A stretch of 64,000 nucleotides of DNA from an uncultured Pirellulales bacterium (GTDB lineage: Bacteria > Planctomycetota > Planctomycetia > Pirellulales > Thermoguttaceae): positions 62,001 through 126,000 of the forward strand of contig CALLPE010000009.1 in assembly GCA_938015445.1 (NCBI GenBank), in the 5' to 3' direction. A program made the position numbers and the translations under genes. Positions 34,251 through 43,350 of the stretch are shown here, piece after piece. Under the pieces are notes generated by a model, which searched no databases, was not told the DNA's origin, and saw only the letters and a list, made by a program, of their open reading frames with translations. The stretch's first letter is position 1. Each line of letters begins with the position of its first letter.

Positions 34251-35393
34251 CTATAGTTTCGGGCCGCGCGACGCAGCCGTTATTTCCACTGTATGCCCGG
34301 TCCGTTGCACCACCAGTCCGGTCGATTTGACCATTTCCGCCAGCAGTTCATCCACCGTAACGCCGCTGACGCTTACGCTTACCGGCTGTTCCAGCGAGAT
34401 GCCGGCTGCTGCTATGCCCGCCCGGTCGATATTCAATTTAAGCCCGAACCTAGCGGCGATGCTTTCCAGCGCCTTGCCTAGCGGTATGTTTTTGATGGTA
34501 AGCCGCTCGATGCGCACCAGTTCAATGTCCTGCGGTTGGTCAGGTTCGGGCTGTTTGCTTGGTCGCGGCGGCGCAGTGATACGCTCGTGATCCTCCAGCA
34601 AGCCGCGCACCACCACTTTTCCGCCCGATACGCTGATCTGGGCCTGTGGCGCCAATGTTGCATACCGTTTTGCCAGTGCTTCGGCTTGGCGGCCACCATC
34701 GTAGCTTCGCACGATTGCTACGTCCTCGGTAAGCGGGGCAAGCGTGGCTGTGTTGCCGTCGTCGGCGATGGTAAAGGTCAGATCGAACTGGATGGCTATC
34801 GCACTCAGTCGTTCTACGAGCGACATAGGCGGTAGATCGGCTCCAGCCCATAAGTCGTGTGGCACAAGCTCCAGCCCTTGTAACTGTATTCCGGCATCGC
34901 GCGCAAGCTGGGAAAGCAATTGGCGCGGCTCGGCCAAATCAGGCCACACAAGGGGCTTTTGCCGCGTCCACGCTTTGGCGGCCTCGGAGGGCAGCGCTCT
35001 GGCTTCCGCAGTGCGAAGGTAAACCAGCGTTCTCAGTCGCTTGGCCGCCGCCGAAGGCCCGATGTACACCACCGGCCCCATCACGCACGCGCCGGCATTG
35101 CGGTGCTGGGCGATTTCGGCCAAAGCTTCGGCCAGCGACTTACCGCTTATGGCCAGGTCGACGCGGGCATCTGGATCTATGCGGCGATCGAGCAGGATGG
35201 CGACTTTCTCGGTCTGCGATAAGCTGGCCAATGCCGCCCGTAACGGCTTGCCCCACCAAACGACGTCGATCGCTGTATCCAGCCGTTTGGCCAACGCCGG
35301 CCCGGTCAGCCAGACGCTTTGCGCAGCGGTGGTGTCGTGGACTGCTTCTGCTGCAAGTAGCAACGCGCCCACCACAAAGCAACTGTTAATCAT
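34251..35393 (-). CDS. Exported STN (secretin/TonB N-terminal)-like domain protein
   Basis: A 380-aa protein. An N-terminal signal-like segment (FVVGALLLAAEAV) is followed by two regions resembling STN/secretin short domains: RVDLAISGKSLAEALAEIA near 75-95 and IERLTIKNIPLGKALESIA near 290-310, the latter followed by QPVSVSVSGVTVDELLAEMV. The middle has a Pro-rich stretch (PPRPSKQPEPDQPQ). No secretin pore domain follows, so it is not a full secretin; an accessory role in outer-membrane transport is possible but unproven. The ATG at 35393 has AAAGGA upstream and is preferred to a TTG two codons earlier. Confidence 0.7.
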   Translation of the reverse strand: MINSCFVVGALLLAAEAVHDTTAAQSVWLTGPALAKRLDTAIDVVWWGKPLRAALASLSQTEKVAILLDRRIDPDARVDLAISGKSLAEALAEIAQHRNAGACVMGPVVYIGPSAAAKRLRTLVYLRTAEARALPSEAAKAWTRQKPLVWPDLAEPRQLLSQLARDAGIQLQGLELVPHDLWAGADLPPMSLVERLSAIAIQFDLTFTIADDGNTATLAPLTEDVAIVRSYDGGRQAEALAKRYATLAPQAQISVSGGKVVVRGLLEDHERITAPPRPSKQPEPDQPQDIELVRIERLTIKNIPLGKALESIAARFGLKLNIDRAGIAAAGISLEQPVSVSVSGVTVDELLAEMVKSTGLVVQRTGHTVEITAASRGPKL

Positions 35394-35634
35394 CGGCAAC
35401 AGTCCTTTGCCGTTCGGAAGACTGACCTCGAACCATTCCCAATTGTGGCTTACCAGGGACTTCTGGAAAACCGCCTCCGGCTCGAAACCCCTGCTGTTTA
35501 CTGCGAAAAAAGCTACGTCTTCTTCTTATGCGTTATTTGGACGCAATTGCAAGAAAAGCCATTCCGTTTTCTTGCACTTTCAGCAGGCGTCTGACTACAA
35601 TGGACGAAGACGCCAAACCAATTCGGCGCGCTAG

Positions 35635-36534
35635 TTGGCCGATTGTGCCAGCTCGCGCCGCAGGCCGGGCCGTGCGGGCGGGGTAAAGGCCGCCGTATTG
35701 GTGTGGCCAGCAGACTATTGGCGGTGCGGTAGGCGACCAGGCAGGCTGGCGTCCGGTTTCAAGTGCCGCGATGGTCGGCAGATTTGCGTCTTTCGGGGGG
35801 AATTGGCCCCAGGGGACAAGCCCGTTGAGGGATCGATCGTTCGTTTGACTGCCTGCGCGAGGGTTGCATCGGTGGGCGGAACGTTTTTGCGTAAACCTTG
35901 CCTGGCTGAACTATACCAGAAATACCTGGACGACCAGGACCTCTCGGCGTTCGTCCAAGGTGTGGCGGCGCGTTATTGCCCAGCAACCCTGGAGCGGCTG
36001 GCGGCTTGTCCGGAGCGTGAGGTACGTCGGGCCGCGGTGCTGGCGTTGGGCTTCCTGGGCGATTACCAGAATAACCAAGTGCTCGGGCAGGCATTGGTGG
36101 ACGAAGATCGCATGGTGCGCATGCTGGCCGACAACGCCATCCGCTCGGTATGGTTGCGGGTCGGTACTGCTGCACAACGCCAGCAATTGGGGGTCATAGC
36201 GCGGCTGGTGGTCGGACAACGTTACGAGGACGCGATCGCCCGGGCGACCAACCTGCTCAATGAAGCCGAATGGCTGGCCGAGGCGTGGTACCAGCGCGGC
36301 GTGGCCGAGTTCCATCTGCGGCGATTTCCCGAAGCCGTCCGCGACTGCCACGAAACCCTGGAGCTTAACCCGTACCACTTCTTGGCGGCGGTTATCATGG
36401 GTCAGGCTTACCTGGAGCTAGGTAACCGCAGCTCGGCTCTGGAGGCCTTCCGACGGGCTTTGAAGCTGAACCCGGACCTGGAAGGCGTGCGCCAGCAGAT
36501 CGCCCGACTCACTCAACGCACTGAAGACCACTGA
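35635..36534 (+). CDS. HEAT-like and TPR repeat protein
   Basis: About 299 aa, start uncertain. The first 85 residues are Arg/Gly-rich and atypical, and the frame opens with TTG without a ribosome site. The true start may lie nearer the conserved part beginning around residue 88 (CLAELYQKYLDDQDLSAFV). A HEAT-like segment (about 95-180, VRRAAVLALGFLGDYQNNQVLG) precedes TPR repeats (about 195-295, AEAWYQRGVAEFHLRRFPEA, then SSALEAFRRALKLNP). It has no enzymatic motif and is probably a protein-interaction scaffold. Neighbouring genes give no further hint. Confidence 0.72.
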   Translation: MADCASSRRRPGRAGGVKAAVLVWPADYWRCGRRPGRLASGFKCRDGRQICVFRGELAPGDKPVEGSIVRLTACARVASVGGTFLRKPCLAELYQKYLDDQDLSAFVQGVAARYCPATLERLAACPEREVRRAAVLALGFLGDYQNNQVLGQALVDEDRMVRMLADNAIRSVWLRVGTAAQRQQLGVIARLVVGQRYEDAIARATNLLNEAEWLAEAWYQRGVAEFHLRRFPEAVRDCHETLELNPYHFLAAVIMGQAYLELGNRSSALEAFRRALKLNPDLEGVRQQIARLTQRTEDH

Positions 36535-36867
36535 GCCTGATTTTCCCGCTGCTGGGGCACGGCCTCATTCAGTCAGTACATTCAGTCAGTACATTCAGGC
36601 GGTGCAGTGTCGGTGCGCAGCGGTGTTATTCCTTTCGCAGCGCAGTACCGATATGCCCTGTCAAACGGACGTGGCCGCTTGGAATCCGGGTTTTGCGCCA
36701 AGCGCAAGCCTGTAGCTTTGCCGGGGCGTAGTGGCAGCGACCGCGGGGAATCCACCGTTTGCGCCCGGGCTGGTTACGCTCCTTCCGGCTGGGCACCACG
36801 GAGTGATATGCGCGCCACATCTGCGGAGGCCGGCCGTCGTTGAAATGGCGTTCAATTGGCCGTAGTT
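36535..36867. other. Convergent spacer with 13-bp tandem repeat
   Basis: 333 bases between the HEAT/TPR gene and the thioredoxin-YHS gene. It holds CATTCAGTCAGTA repeated in tandem at 36566-36578 and 36579-36591, with a 7-base partial third copy. No gene. Confidence 0.6.
36566..36598. repeat. 13-bp exact tandem repeat, about 2.5 copies
   Basis: CATTCAGTCAGTA twice exactly (36566-36578, 36579-36591) plus CATTCAG (36592-36598). It begins 32 bases after the HEAT/TPR gene. Confidence 0.85.
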
Positions 36868-38523
36868 TCAGCGCTGCCAGTTATGGGGCGTGGCTGCCGA
36901 GCGGGTAGCGGCCAGCGCTTGGGCGGCGTAATGATGTGGATTCTGGCTGAACTTTTGCAAAGAGGCTTCGTCGGCGAACAGATACACGCGATTTCCGAAG
37001 TAAACCCCGTGCCGCCGGTAACCCGGCACCAACTTGCCCGACTCCAGCGCGTACACCACATCTTGGCCCGACATGACCGGCGCGTACCTATCGGGATCGG
37101 CGAAGAACTTCGCCCGATCTTCGGGGCTGTCGAACAAGTAAGTGCGTCCCCTGTGGATCACCCCCCAAGCCCGGTCCCCCAGCACCCACTTCTGCTTTTC
37201 GACCAAGCAGACGGGGCAGTAACCATCCAGCCCCAGCGGTGGGTTGCCCGGAGGGATGCTAATCGGCACTGTGGCAGCCGCGCTGGCCGGTTGCTGTTGT
37301 GTGCTTGGCTGAGCGTATGCGGGGGCAGGCCCGCCGGTGCCTGCCATCGGCGTTCCGCCTGTTTGTGCAGCGGTGCTGGTCGGTGTGCCAGTGGCTGCAT
37401 GGGGGGTATGCGGCGGCAAACCACCACTCGGGCTGGTTGATGCCCAATTGTTGGTCCAGCGTGCGTATACAGAGCTGGAAGCCGTCACAGCGCCGGAGAC
37501 GGCCGACGCATCGGGAGCCGGGTAGCTCGGGTTGTTTCGGACAGGTTCGGAAAGGCTGGCGGCGCCGGGTTGCTGGGGCAAGCGTGCGGAATCCCAATTG
37601 TCGCCCGAGTTCCATGGTCCACCGCCCGCCAGCGGTCTATGCTGTGTCGTCGGTTGTGCGGTGGGCCAAGCTGCACCTTGCGGAGCGCTGGGCGGTATGG
37701 CCGGCGCACTGCGCGAGGTGAGATTCGATGGCGCCGGCTGGCCCGCCCAATCACGCTGCGCAGGCGGCTGGAAAGTGGCCTGGCCGGCCAACTCCGGGGT
37801 GTGGCGAGAAAAAGGGTCTACCGGCGGCGCTCCGCCCGGTAGTGGCCGTTGCGCTAGTTGCGGGTTAAACGGGGCTGAAGTCGGGGGCGCAGCCGGCCCC
37901 ATATTCCCGCTCGTTGCGACGCCGTACTGTTGCCTTGGTTGTTCGGTCGGGCGTTGGGTTAGTGCGCCAGGGTCGGCAGGCGCACCACCCAAATTGGTAG
38001 CAGGCCAGTTTCGGGCAGCCTGTGCCGGGGCTGCGCGGCGGGCGTCCAGTGCAACTTGATTGAGCCGAGCGACGTACTTCGGGGCGTCCAACCGCCCTCT
38101 GATTCCGTCAATAGCTTGGCCCTGTGGCGTGATCACCACCGTGGTTGGCAGTCCGGTGACGCCGTACTGTTTAGCAGTAGCAGGAAAGAAATCGGCGTTT
38201 ACTTTCACAGGCACATAGTACTGCTGCAACTGGGCCATTGCCCCGGAGGCAGACAGTTCCTCGTCCATCGTTCGGCACGCTGGACACCAATCGGCGTAAA
38301 AGTAAACCAGCACCAGTCGGTCGGTCCGAGCGGCCACCTGCCGAGCGGCATCAAGTGTGGGCTGCCAGATGCTCGGCGCCCCCGCTTGCGTTAGAGCCTG
38401 CGCCGAAGCAGAACTTCCAGGCGGTAGATATGCCCCACTGTCTTGGGGAGTCTGCGCGCCGGCGGTGCAAGATAGTATTGCGCATATCGCAACCAAACTG
38501 CCAAATCGCCCTATAGCTCGCAT
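36868..38523 (-). CDS. Exported thioredoxin with long disordered linker and YHS-like repeats
   Basis: A 551-aa protein. The N-terminal signal (about 1-23, ILSCTAGA, possibly a lipoprotein Cys 19) precedes a thioredoxin domain (about 50-165) with active site WCPAC (Cys 80, Cys 83) and GLPTTVVITPQG. A long Pro/Gln/Ser/Ala-rich linker (about 170-430) is followed by two tandem YHS-like units (YCPVCLVEKQKWVLGD... and VVYALESGKLVPGYRRHGVY). YHS domains often bind metal through Cys. A periplasmic redox or metal-handling role is plausible. The ATG at 38523, with AGG ten bases upstream, is preferred to a GTG five codons earlier. Confidence 0.82.
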   Translation of the reverse strand: MRAIGRFGSLVAICAILSCTAGAQTPQDSGAYLPPGSSASAQALTQAGAPSIWQPTLDAARQVAARTDRLVLVYFYADWCPACRTMDEELSASGAMAQLQQYYVPVKVNADFFPATAKQYGVTGLPTTVVITPQGQAIDGIRGRLDAPKYVARLNQVALDARRAAPAQAARNWPATNLGGAPADPGALTQRPTEQPRQQYGVATSGNMGPAAPPTSAPFNPQLAQRPLPGGAPPVDPFSRHTPELAGQATFQPPAQRDWAGQPAPSNLTSRSAPAIPPSAPQGAAWPTAQPTTQHRPLAGGGPWNSGDNWDSARLPQQPGAASLSEPVRNNPSYPAPDASAVSGAVTASSSVYARWTNNWASTSPSGGLPPHTPHAATGTPTSTAAQTGGTPMAGTGGPAPAYAQPSTQQQPASAAATVPISIPPGNPPLGLDGYCPVCLVEKQKWVLGDRAWGVIHRGRTYLFDSPEDRAKFFADPDRYAPVMSGQDVVYALESGKLVPGYRRHGVYFGNRVYLFADEASLQKFSQNPHHYAAQALAATRSAATPHNWQR

Positions 38524-39362
38524 ATTGCCCAACCTCACACAAGAGCGGCAATCGGACCCTGTGGTAACAGGTCTGTTATCGGTAAGAGTCGGCTACTCAA
38601 TGGCACAAAAATTGCCGATTATGCGGGTTTTGCCGACGTGCGATGGGCCGTTGCAGTCCGCGATGCGATTGCCCCTGGGGCAATTAAGCCAAAATATCCG
38701 CCAACTCTTTGTGGATTCCGACCGATTTTGTCTATCGGCGAACCTTTCGTGTATCGCGCGAACCGTCCTCCGTGTACCAAGCAAAGCGGTTATTGGGGCG
38801 ATTTTTGTGTATCAATCGCAGCGGTTATCGGGCCGTCAGAACGGTTGGAAGGCCGAATCGTTGCAGGGATGGATACAATGGCGCTAAAGTGGCGATAAAC
38901 TCCAGGCTAGTCGAAAGCCAGGGCTGGCATGTGGCGCCGCTAAAATCCCATGTATTGCACCGCCCAAAGCTTCGCCTTGCAAAGCTGGCAAACTTTGGCT
39001 ATACAAAGCGCGCGTCGACGAAAGCCGGGTCTGCTGTTACGCTGTAACTGCGGGCCGATAACGATCCGAGTCTTAGGCAGCCTCCGCATGACGTTGCGGG
39101 CCAAGAAGTGAAGCACAGGGCTTTCCGCTTCATTCAAGCGCCGACAGGAAGAGTGGTTTCCCGATGCGCAGCTAAACCCGATGTGCGTCTGCCGGGCGCT
39201 GCTGTTAGGGTTTGTATCCGTCGTCGTGGAGCAGTCTTTGTGCCGTGCAGTGGGTTCATGGGCCCAGCGGGCTGGTTACTGGCAGTGCAGCCTGAGGCTG
39301 CCGCCTGAGGCGCGGGTACCGTGCGGGGACGGATTTTTCTGCGGGTTTAAGGCAAGTAAGCC

Positions 39363-39390
39363 TTGACATAACGTAACGGTTGGGTAAGAT
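39363..39390 (+). promoter_or_regulatory. Sigma-70-type promoter, probably for rho
   Basis: A perfect -35 TTGACA (39363-39368), a 16-bp spacer, and -10 TAAGAT (39385-39390). It would give a leader of about 400 bases before the rho start. No other rightward gene lies between. Confidence 0.5.
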
Positions 39391-39702
39391 AACATAGGAG
39401 TGGTTCTGCTGATTCAGTGGCGCATTGGCCCACCATCTTGCAGTCGCAGGGCCTGCCCGCAGAACGGCTACGAGTCTATGCGGGAGCGTGATACTCGCTT
39501 TTCGACCCTCAACTGGCGCGTCTGACCGCGGCGCGGTCGATAATTGCGAATTGGGATTGGTCGAATAGCCCCAACGAAGCGAGTTGTTCCAACGGCGATC
39601 GCTAGCACGCTTTATTTGGCTTGCCGCACATAGGCGGTCGCTGGAAAAAGGGGCACAGCGGTTATTGTCGCTTGATGGCATTTGATTTCTTGGTCGCTTG
39701 GT

Positions 39703-39722
39703 GATGCGCTTTTAGGCGCATC
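39703..39722 (+). promoter_or_regulatory. Hairpin in the rho leader
   Basis: GATGCGC (39703-39709) and GCGCATC (39716-39722) form a 7-bp perfect stem with a 6-base loop, extendable by three pairs including one wobble. It lies 81 bases before the rho start. There is no T-run, so a regulatory rather than terminating role is more likely. Confidence 0.45.
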
Positions 39723-39803
39723 GCCCGCTCTGGAGCCTGGGAGCCATCTCGGGTTTTGCGCTGCGCGTGCGCGCCGGCGCAACTCCAATTCTGTAGGTGC
39801 ATC

Positions 39804-41072
39804 ATGGGAAAACGCAAGAAGGGGCGCCTTCAGGGGCGTGCCACGCTTGGCCGGCCGGGCGGTAGTCTGAATCGCCCTAAGGATCTCGTGCCGCGAAATC
39901 ACGCCGAAAACGTCAAAGTGGTCGAATCGGCCGACAATGGCGAAATCGGCCCGTTGGAGCCAGGCGGTGGCGTGTTGGAACTCCACCCCAACGGATACGG
40001 GTTCCTGCGCGACCCGAAAAAACACTACATGCGCGAGTTGACCGATCCGTTCGTGCCGGGGAGCATGATCGAAAAGTACGGATTACGCGAGGGGGTCGGC
40101 GTCTCGGGCATGATCCAGCCGGCACGCCGCAACACAGGCCCACGACTGCGGGAAATCATCGACATCGACGGCATGCCGCCCGAACAGTACAAGTCGGTCA
40201 AATCCTTCGATGAACTGACCCCTATTAATCCGGAATACTGGCTCCGCCTGGAAGTCGGCCCCGAACCGCTTACCACGCGAGTCATGGATTTGTTGACGCC
40301 GCTGGGCAAAGGCCAACGGGCGCTGATAGTCGCCCCGCCTCGCACCGGTAAGACTATCCTCTTGCAACATATCAGCCTGGGAATCTCCACTAACTACCCA
40401 GACATCAAGCTGATTGTGCTGCTGATCGACGAACGCCCGGAAGAAGTGACCGACATGATCCGGGCCGTCAACGGCGAGGTAGTGGCCAGCAGCTTGGACC
40501 GTGACATCGAAAGCCACGTCCGGCTGTCGCAACTGGTGGTCGAACGCTGCAAGCGGTTGGCCGAAATGGGCAAAGACGTGGTGCTGCTGCTGGATTCCAT
40601 TACCCGGCTGGCCCGCGCGTTCAACAAATGGGTGGGCAACACCGGCAAGACCATGACCGGCGGCGTGGATGTCAAAGCAATGGACATCCCGAAAAAACTC
40701 TTCGCTACAGCGCGGCTATTCGAGGAAGGTGGTTCGCTGACCATCGTTGGCACTGCTTTGATCGATACCGGCAGCCGCATGGACGAGCTGATCTTTCAGG
40801 AGTTCAAGGGCACCGGCAATATGGAACTGGTGCTGGACCGCAAACTGGCCGATCGGCGCGTCTGGCCGGCGATCGACATCTCTCAGTCGGGCACACGGCG
40901 CGAAGAAAAGCTGCTGCCGCCAGACGTGCTCCGCGCGGTCACCATGCTGCGGCGCACGCTTTCCACTATGCACCCAGTCGACGCCATGGAGCAACTGACC
41001 GCCAAGCTGGCCAAGTTCAAGTCGAACCAAGAGTTCATCGACCTGATCTCGGGCGCTAAGAGCCTCGATTGA
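39804..41072 (+). CDS. rho: Transcription termination factor Rho
   Basis: A 422-aa RNA-dependent ATPase that terminates transcription as a hexamer. A Lys/Arg-rich N-terminus precedes the cold-shock-like RNA-binding domain (about 50-125, GVLELHPNGYGFLRDP). The motor domain has Walker A APPRTGKT (about 176-183), VLLIDERPEEVTDM and LLDSITRLARAFN, and the Rho C-terminus (HPVDAMEQLTAKLAKFKSN) is intact. The length matches E. coli Rho (419). The ATG at 39804 has TAGGTG a few bases upstream. It is preceded by a long leader with a hairpin, which fits autoregulation, although that is not shown here. Confidence 0.97.
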   Translation: MGKRKKGRLQGRATLGRPGGSLNRPKDLVPRNHAENVKVVESADNGEIGPLEPGGGVLELHPNGYGFLRDPKKHYMRELTDPFVPGSMIEKYGLREGVGVSGMIQPARRNTGPRLREIIDIDGMPPEQYKSVKSFDELTPINPEYWLRLEVGPEPLTTRVMDLLTPLGKGQRALIVAPPRTGKTILLQHISLGISTNYPDIKLIVLLIDERPEEVTDMIRAVNGEVVASSLDRDIESHVRLSQLVVERCKRLAEMGKDVVLLLDSITRLARAFNKWVGNTGKTMTGGVDVKAMDIPKKLFATARLFEEGGSLTIVGTALIDTGSRMDELIFQEFKGTGNMELVLDRKLADRRVWPAIDISQSGTRREEKLLPPDVLRAVTMLRRTLSTMHPVDAMEQLTAKLAKFKSNQEFIDLISGAKSLD

Positions 41073-41388
41073 CCGCAGGCGGTTAAGTAAACTTTGATTT
41101 ACGACCCTCACGCTGTTGGGACGACACTCGCCATACAGGTTGCACCGGGTAGTGGCTGCGCGTCAGTTTTTAGTGCGCCTTTTTAGTGCGTCGCGAAAGC
41201 GGTCGGTGAGCTTTCGTATTGTCCGCAAAGGCGCATCATGTTCTGGGCAGAGTCGCGTCAGACAGCGGCCCCGCGAGTCCGGCTGACCATGGGTTGCGCT
41301 AAATGGGTTTCCGACTTTAAACAATATCGGCACTCGCCTTGTTTCGGCCCGATCGTTTTAAAACCAAGCTAAGCCAGAGGACTCGACA
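41073..41388. other. Spacer with 13-bp tandem duplication
   Basis: 316 bases after rho. TTTTTAGTGCGCC (41167-41179) is followed at once by TTTTTAGTGCGTC (41180-41192). No gene and no intrinsic terminator for rho are visible. AGAGGA before 41389 is the next ribosome site. Confidence 0.55.
41167..41192. repeat. 13-bp tandem duplication after rho
   Basis: Two adjacent 13-bp units differing at one base (C/T). Non-coding. Confidence 0.8.
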
Positions 41389-41760
41389 ATGACCTGGGCG
41401 CTATGTCTGAACTGCGGCGAACTGAAGTTCGGTGCTTTCTGCGAGTGCGAACAATGCGGGATTTCATCGACGGGCGACATGCAACTGGATATCGCGTTCA
41501 GTGACCATTTTTATGAGGTCGAGACGCTAAAAGAACTAGGCTCTGTCGTTAAAGAAATTCACACTCATTCCGAAGACCCAGTGACTTGCTTCTGGGCATT
41601 CATCTCATACGTGTCTTCCAATCATCCCACGATTCTCAGTGCGGAACTTTCGGGCGACATAAAAATTAAGGTGGAGGAACTGCTGCGGCAATGCACTATG
41701 CCCTCAGTCACCCTGCGCCCCAGCGCTCCAATCGACTGGGAGTCGGGCGAACGTTCCTAG
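41389..41760 (+). CDS. Small zinc-ribbon protein of unknown function
   Basis: 123 aa. Four cysteines at the N-terminus (CLNCGE...CECEQCG within 6-24) form a likely zinc ribbon, followed by STGDMQLDIAFSDHFYEVETLKELG, an arrangement I associate with an uncharacterised bacterial family beginning MTWALC. The rest is a helical domain without known motifs. AGAGGA seven bases before the ATG supports translation. It stands alone between rho and a cupin gene. Base composition is slightly more AT-rich than its neighbours by eye. Confidence 0.75.
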   Translation: MTWALCLNCGELKFGAFCECEQCGISSTGDMQLDIAFSDHFYEVETLKELGSVVKEIHTHSEDPVTCFWAFISYVSSNHPTILSAELSGDIKIKVEELLRQCTMPSVTLRPSAPIDWESGERS

Positions 41761-42237
41761 AACTTTCCCAGACAACGCGGCAGGGTGGCACGGCTGGGCT
41801 TGCCCCCCGTGCTGTCGGCCGACGGTGCTAAGCTGTTAGTTAGAGATATAACGCAAATCATCACCCACCGCCGCACAACGCGGCAGCGCTATTCAAACCA
41901 AGAAATTGGCAATAGGCTCTAGCAGCAAACAAATCTGCATAGGTTGAACCAGCAGCTCTGCCCGGTACACAGTACCGGCAAAAGTCGTTTTGTTAGAACC
42001 AGGCATACAACCCCGGCGGCGCCGTTACTCTGAAGTCAGTCCAATCGCAGTTGCAGGGAACCGGCTGATAACCGACAGCGAGAACGCCCGGTCTGCTTCC
42101 AACCGACCACCGACTCGCCATGGATGTGCCGCCGAAAGCGTTTATGCGCGGCCGTATGCCGGGATATACGGCAAGATGTCTTTCTTGGATGGCGTGTTGG
42201 GCGAAGTGATCAAGAAGCGACTCAAGCCGCCGTGGTG
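41761..42237. other. Spacer without recognisable features
   Basis: 477 bases between the zinc-ribbon gene and the end of the leftward cupin gene. Frames on both strands (for example 41990-42358 plus) overlap the cupin gene or look random. I see no repeat or hairpin worth naming. Confidence 0.5.
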
Positions 42238-42645
42238 TCAACCCTGGCGCAAGCTCCGCCATGGTTCTTCGGCGGAGACGTCGATTGGCCCCGGGCCGTC
42301 CAACCGGCCAGGCGAGAGAATCGCCAAAAACACCAGCGTACTTTGGAATGGATTGTAAGTGGCGTGGACCATGTTGATGGGAATATGAGCGATCTCGCCG
42401 GGCTGGAGTATCTGCTTGTCTTGCTCCACCCATTGTTCCGCCTGGCCCTCGACGACGTAAATGATTTCCTCCATATCCGGATGACGGTGGAAGCCGTGCC
42501 CCGTGCCCGGGGGCATGTGTACCCGAACCAAAGCGAGCAAATCGTTATCTACCAGCCCAGGTCGGCACAACCAATGATGCGGCCCCCAGGGGAGGTTCTC
42601 TATCTGCACATCCTGTTTCTTGACAAAGCGGCGGCAGGTGCTCAT
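42238..42645 (-). CDS. Cupin-domain protein
   Basis: A 135-aa single-cupin protein. Cupin motif 1 is seen as GHGFHRHPDMEEIIYVVEGQAE (G-x5-HxH-x3,4-E-x6-G type) and motif 2 as PGEIAHIPINMVHATYN. The His and Glu residues would bind a divalent metal. The family covers dioxygenases, isomerases and sugar-binding proteins; nothing here narrows the function. GGAGAGGA lies just upstream of the ATG at 42645. It is an isolated leftward gene. Confidence 0.9.
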   Translation of the reverse strand: MSTCRRFVKKQDVQIENLPWGPHHWLCRPGLVDNDLLALVRVHMPPGTGHGFHRHPDMEEIIYVVEGQAEQWVEQDKQILQPGEIAHIPINMVHATYNPFQSTLVFLAILSPGRLDGPGPIDVSAEEPWRSLRQG

Positions 42646-43017
42646 TGAAATCCTCTCCAGTGTGTCTCAGGCGATTGCTTGCATTGGGCCACAAGCGCTC
42701 GATAGCCGGTATTGCGTCATCGCAGATGTGGCACGCGCGCAGCGCCAAAGCTGCCCTTTGCGCTGATATTCAAGCCGCTGTCGGACCCTTACGTGGTACC
42801 CCAGTAGTGTACCTGCCACCGGTCGACAGGTAAACGACTATCCCCGAGTAGCATCTGCCCGCCAGCGGCATGCAAGCGCGGTGTGCTACCTCAACACGCT
42901 CGCGCAGATTACCGATGGTACTCTGCCAGCGCAGATTTCGGCCGGTAAGGTACCGGCGGCAGGCTGTTACGGCTTGCTTGTCCGGAGGCGTATCTGACGA
43001 TGATGGCATGGCTGGCT

Positions 43018-43059
43018 AGTCGAGCCCTACATCTTACTTGTCGAGCCTTACATCTTAGT
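43018..43059. repeat. 21-bp tandem duplication
   Basis: Units 43018-43038 and 43039-43059 share GTCGAGCCYTACATCTTA. Confidence 0.8.
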
Positions 43060-43088
43060 AGCCGATGGTAAGCCGTAAGCGAAATCAT

Positions 43089-43126
43089 AACAGCACTGCC
43101 GGACAACAACAGCACTGCCGGACAAG
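43089..43126. repeat. 19-bp tandem duplication
   Basis: AACAGCACTGCCGGACAA occurs at 43089 and again at 43108; the 19-bp units differ only in the last base. Confidence 0.85.
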
Positions 43127-43152
43127 TTAGCAGTTCTACCCGGAGGTTTGTT

Positions 43153-43214
43153 CAGCACTGGGTGATCTGGGGCGGCTGGAAGTCAACACTGGGTGAACTC
43201 CAGCGGCTAGAAGA
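43153..43214. repeat. 31-bp tandem duplication, diverged
   Basis: Units 43153-43183 and 43184-43214 share CACTGGGTGA and GCGGCT(G/A)GAAG. The second unit ends 136 bases before the isomerase-like gene. Confidence 0.65.
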
Positions 43215-43350
43215 TTGACAGCTATCAATTTGCCAACCAGAATGAGTGCGTTCTGTGTTTTTCGCAAGCAGCGGGGGTTTGAGGCTGCTATCGTAGTTAT
43301 CGTACAACTGGTCCTCATCGTGTGGGAGCAATTTCAGGGGAGAAACGGTC

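Larger units (their letters stand above)
38524..39803. other. 1.3-kb spacer including the rho leader
   Basis: The largest gene-free stretch in the window. Frames up to 176 codons exist (38357-38887) but resemble nothing and overlap the thioredoxin gene. Features: a perfect palindrome GCAGCCT-G-AGGCTGC at 39287-39301, a good promoter at 39363-39390, and a GC-rich hairpin at 39703-39722 in the presumed rho leader. The left part (38524-39280) shows nothing beyond loose iterations of AGCGGTTAT(T/C)GGG near 38780-38835. Confidence 0.55.
42646..43350. other. Repeat-rich spacer upstream of the isomerase-like gene
   Basis: 705 bases without a gene. Between 43018 and 43214 there are three different tandem duplications (21, 19 and 31 bp), listed separately. 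AGGGGAGA before 43351 is the ribosome site of the next gene. Confidence 0.6.

Noticed and set aside
38357-38887. A 176-codon plus-strand frame in the long spacer
   Set aside because: Overlaps the thioredoxin-YHS gene on the other strand and lacks domain features.
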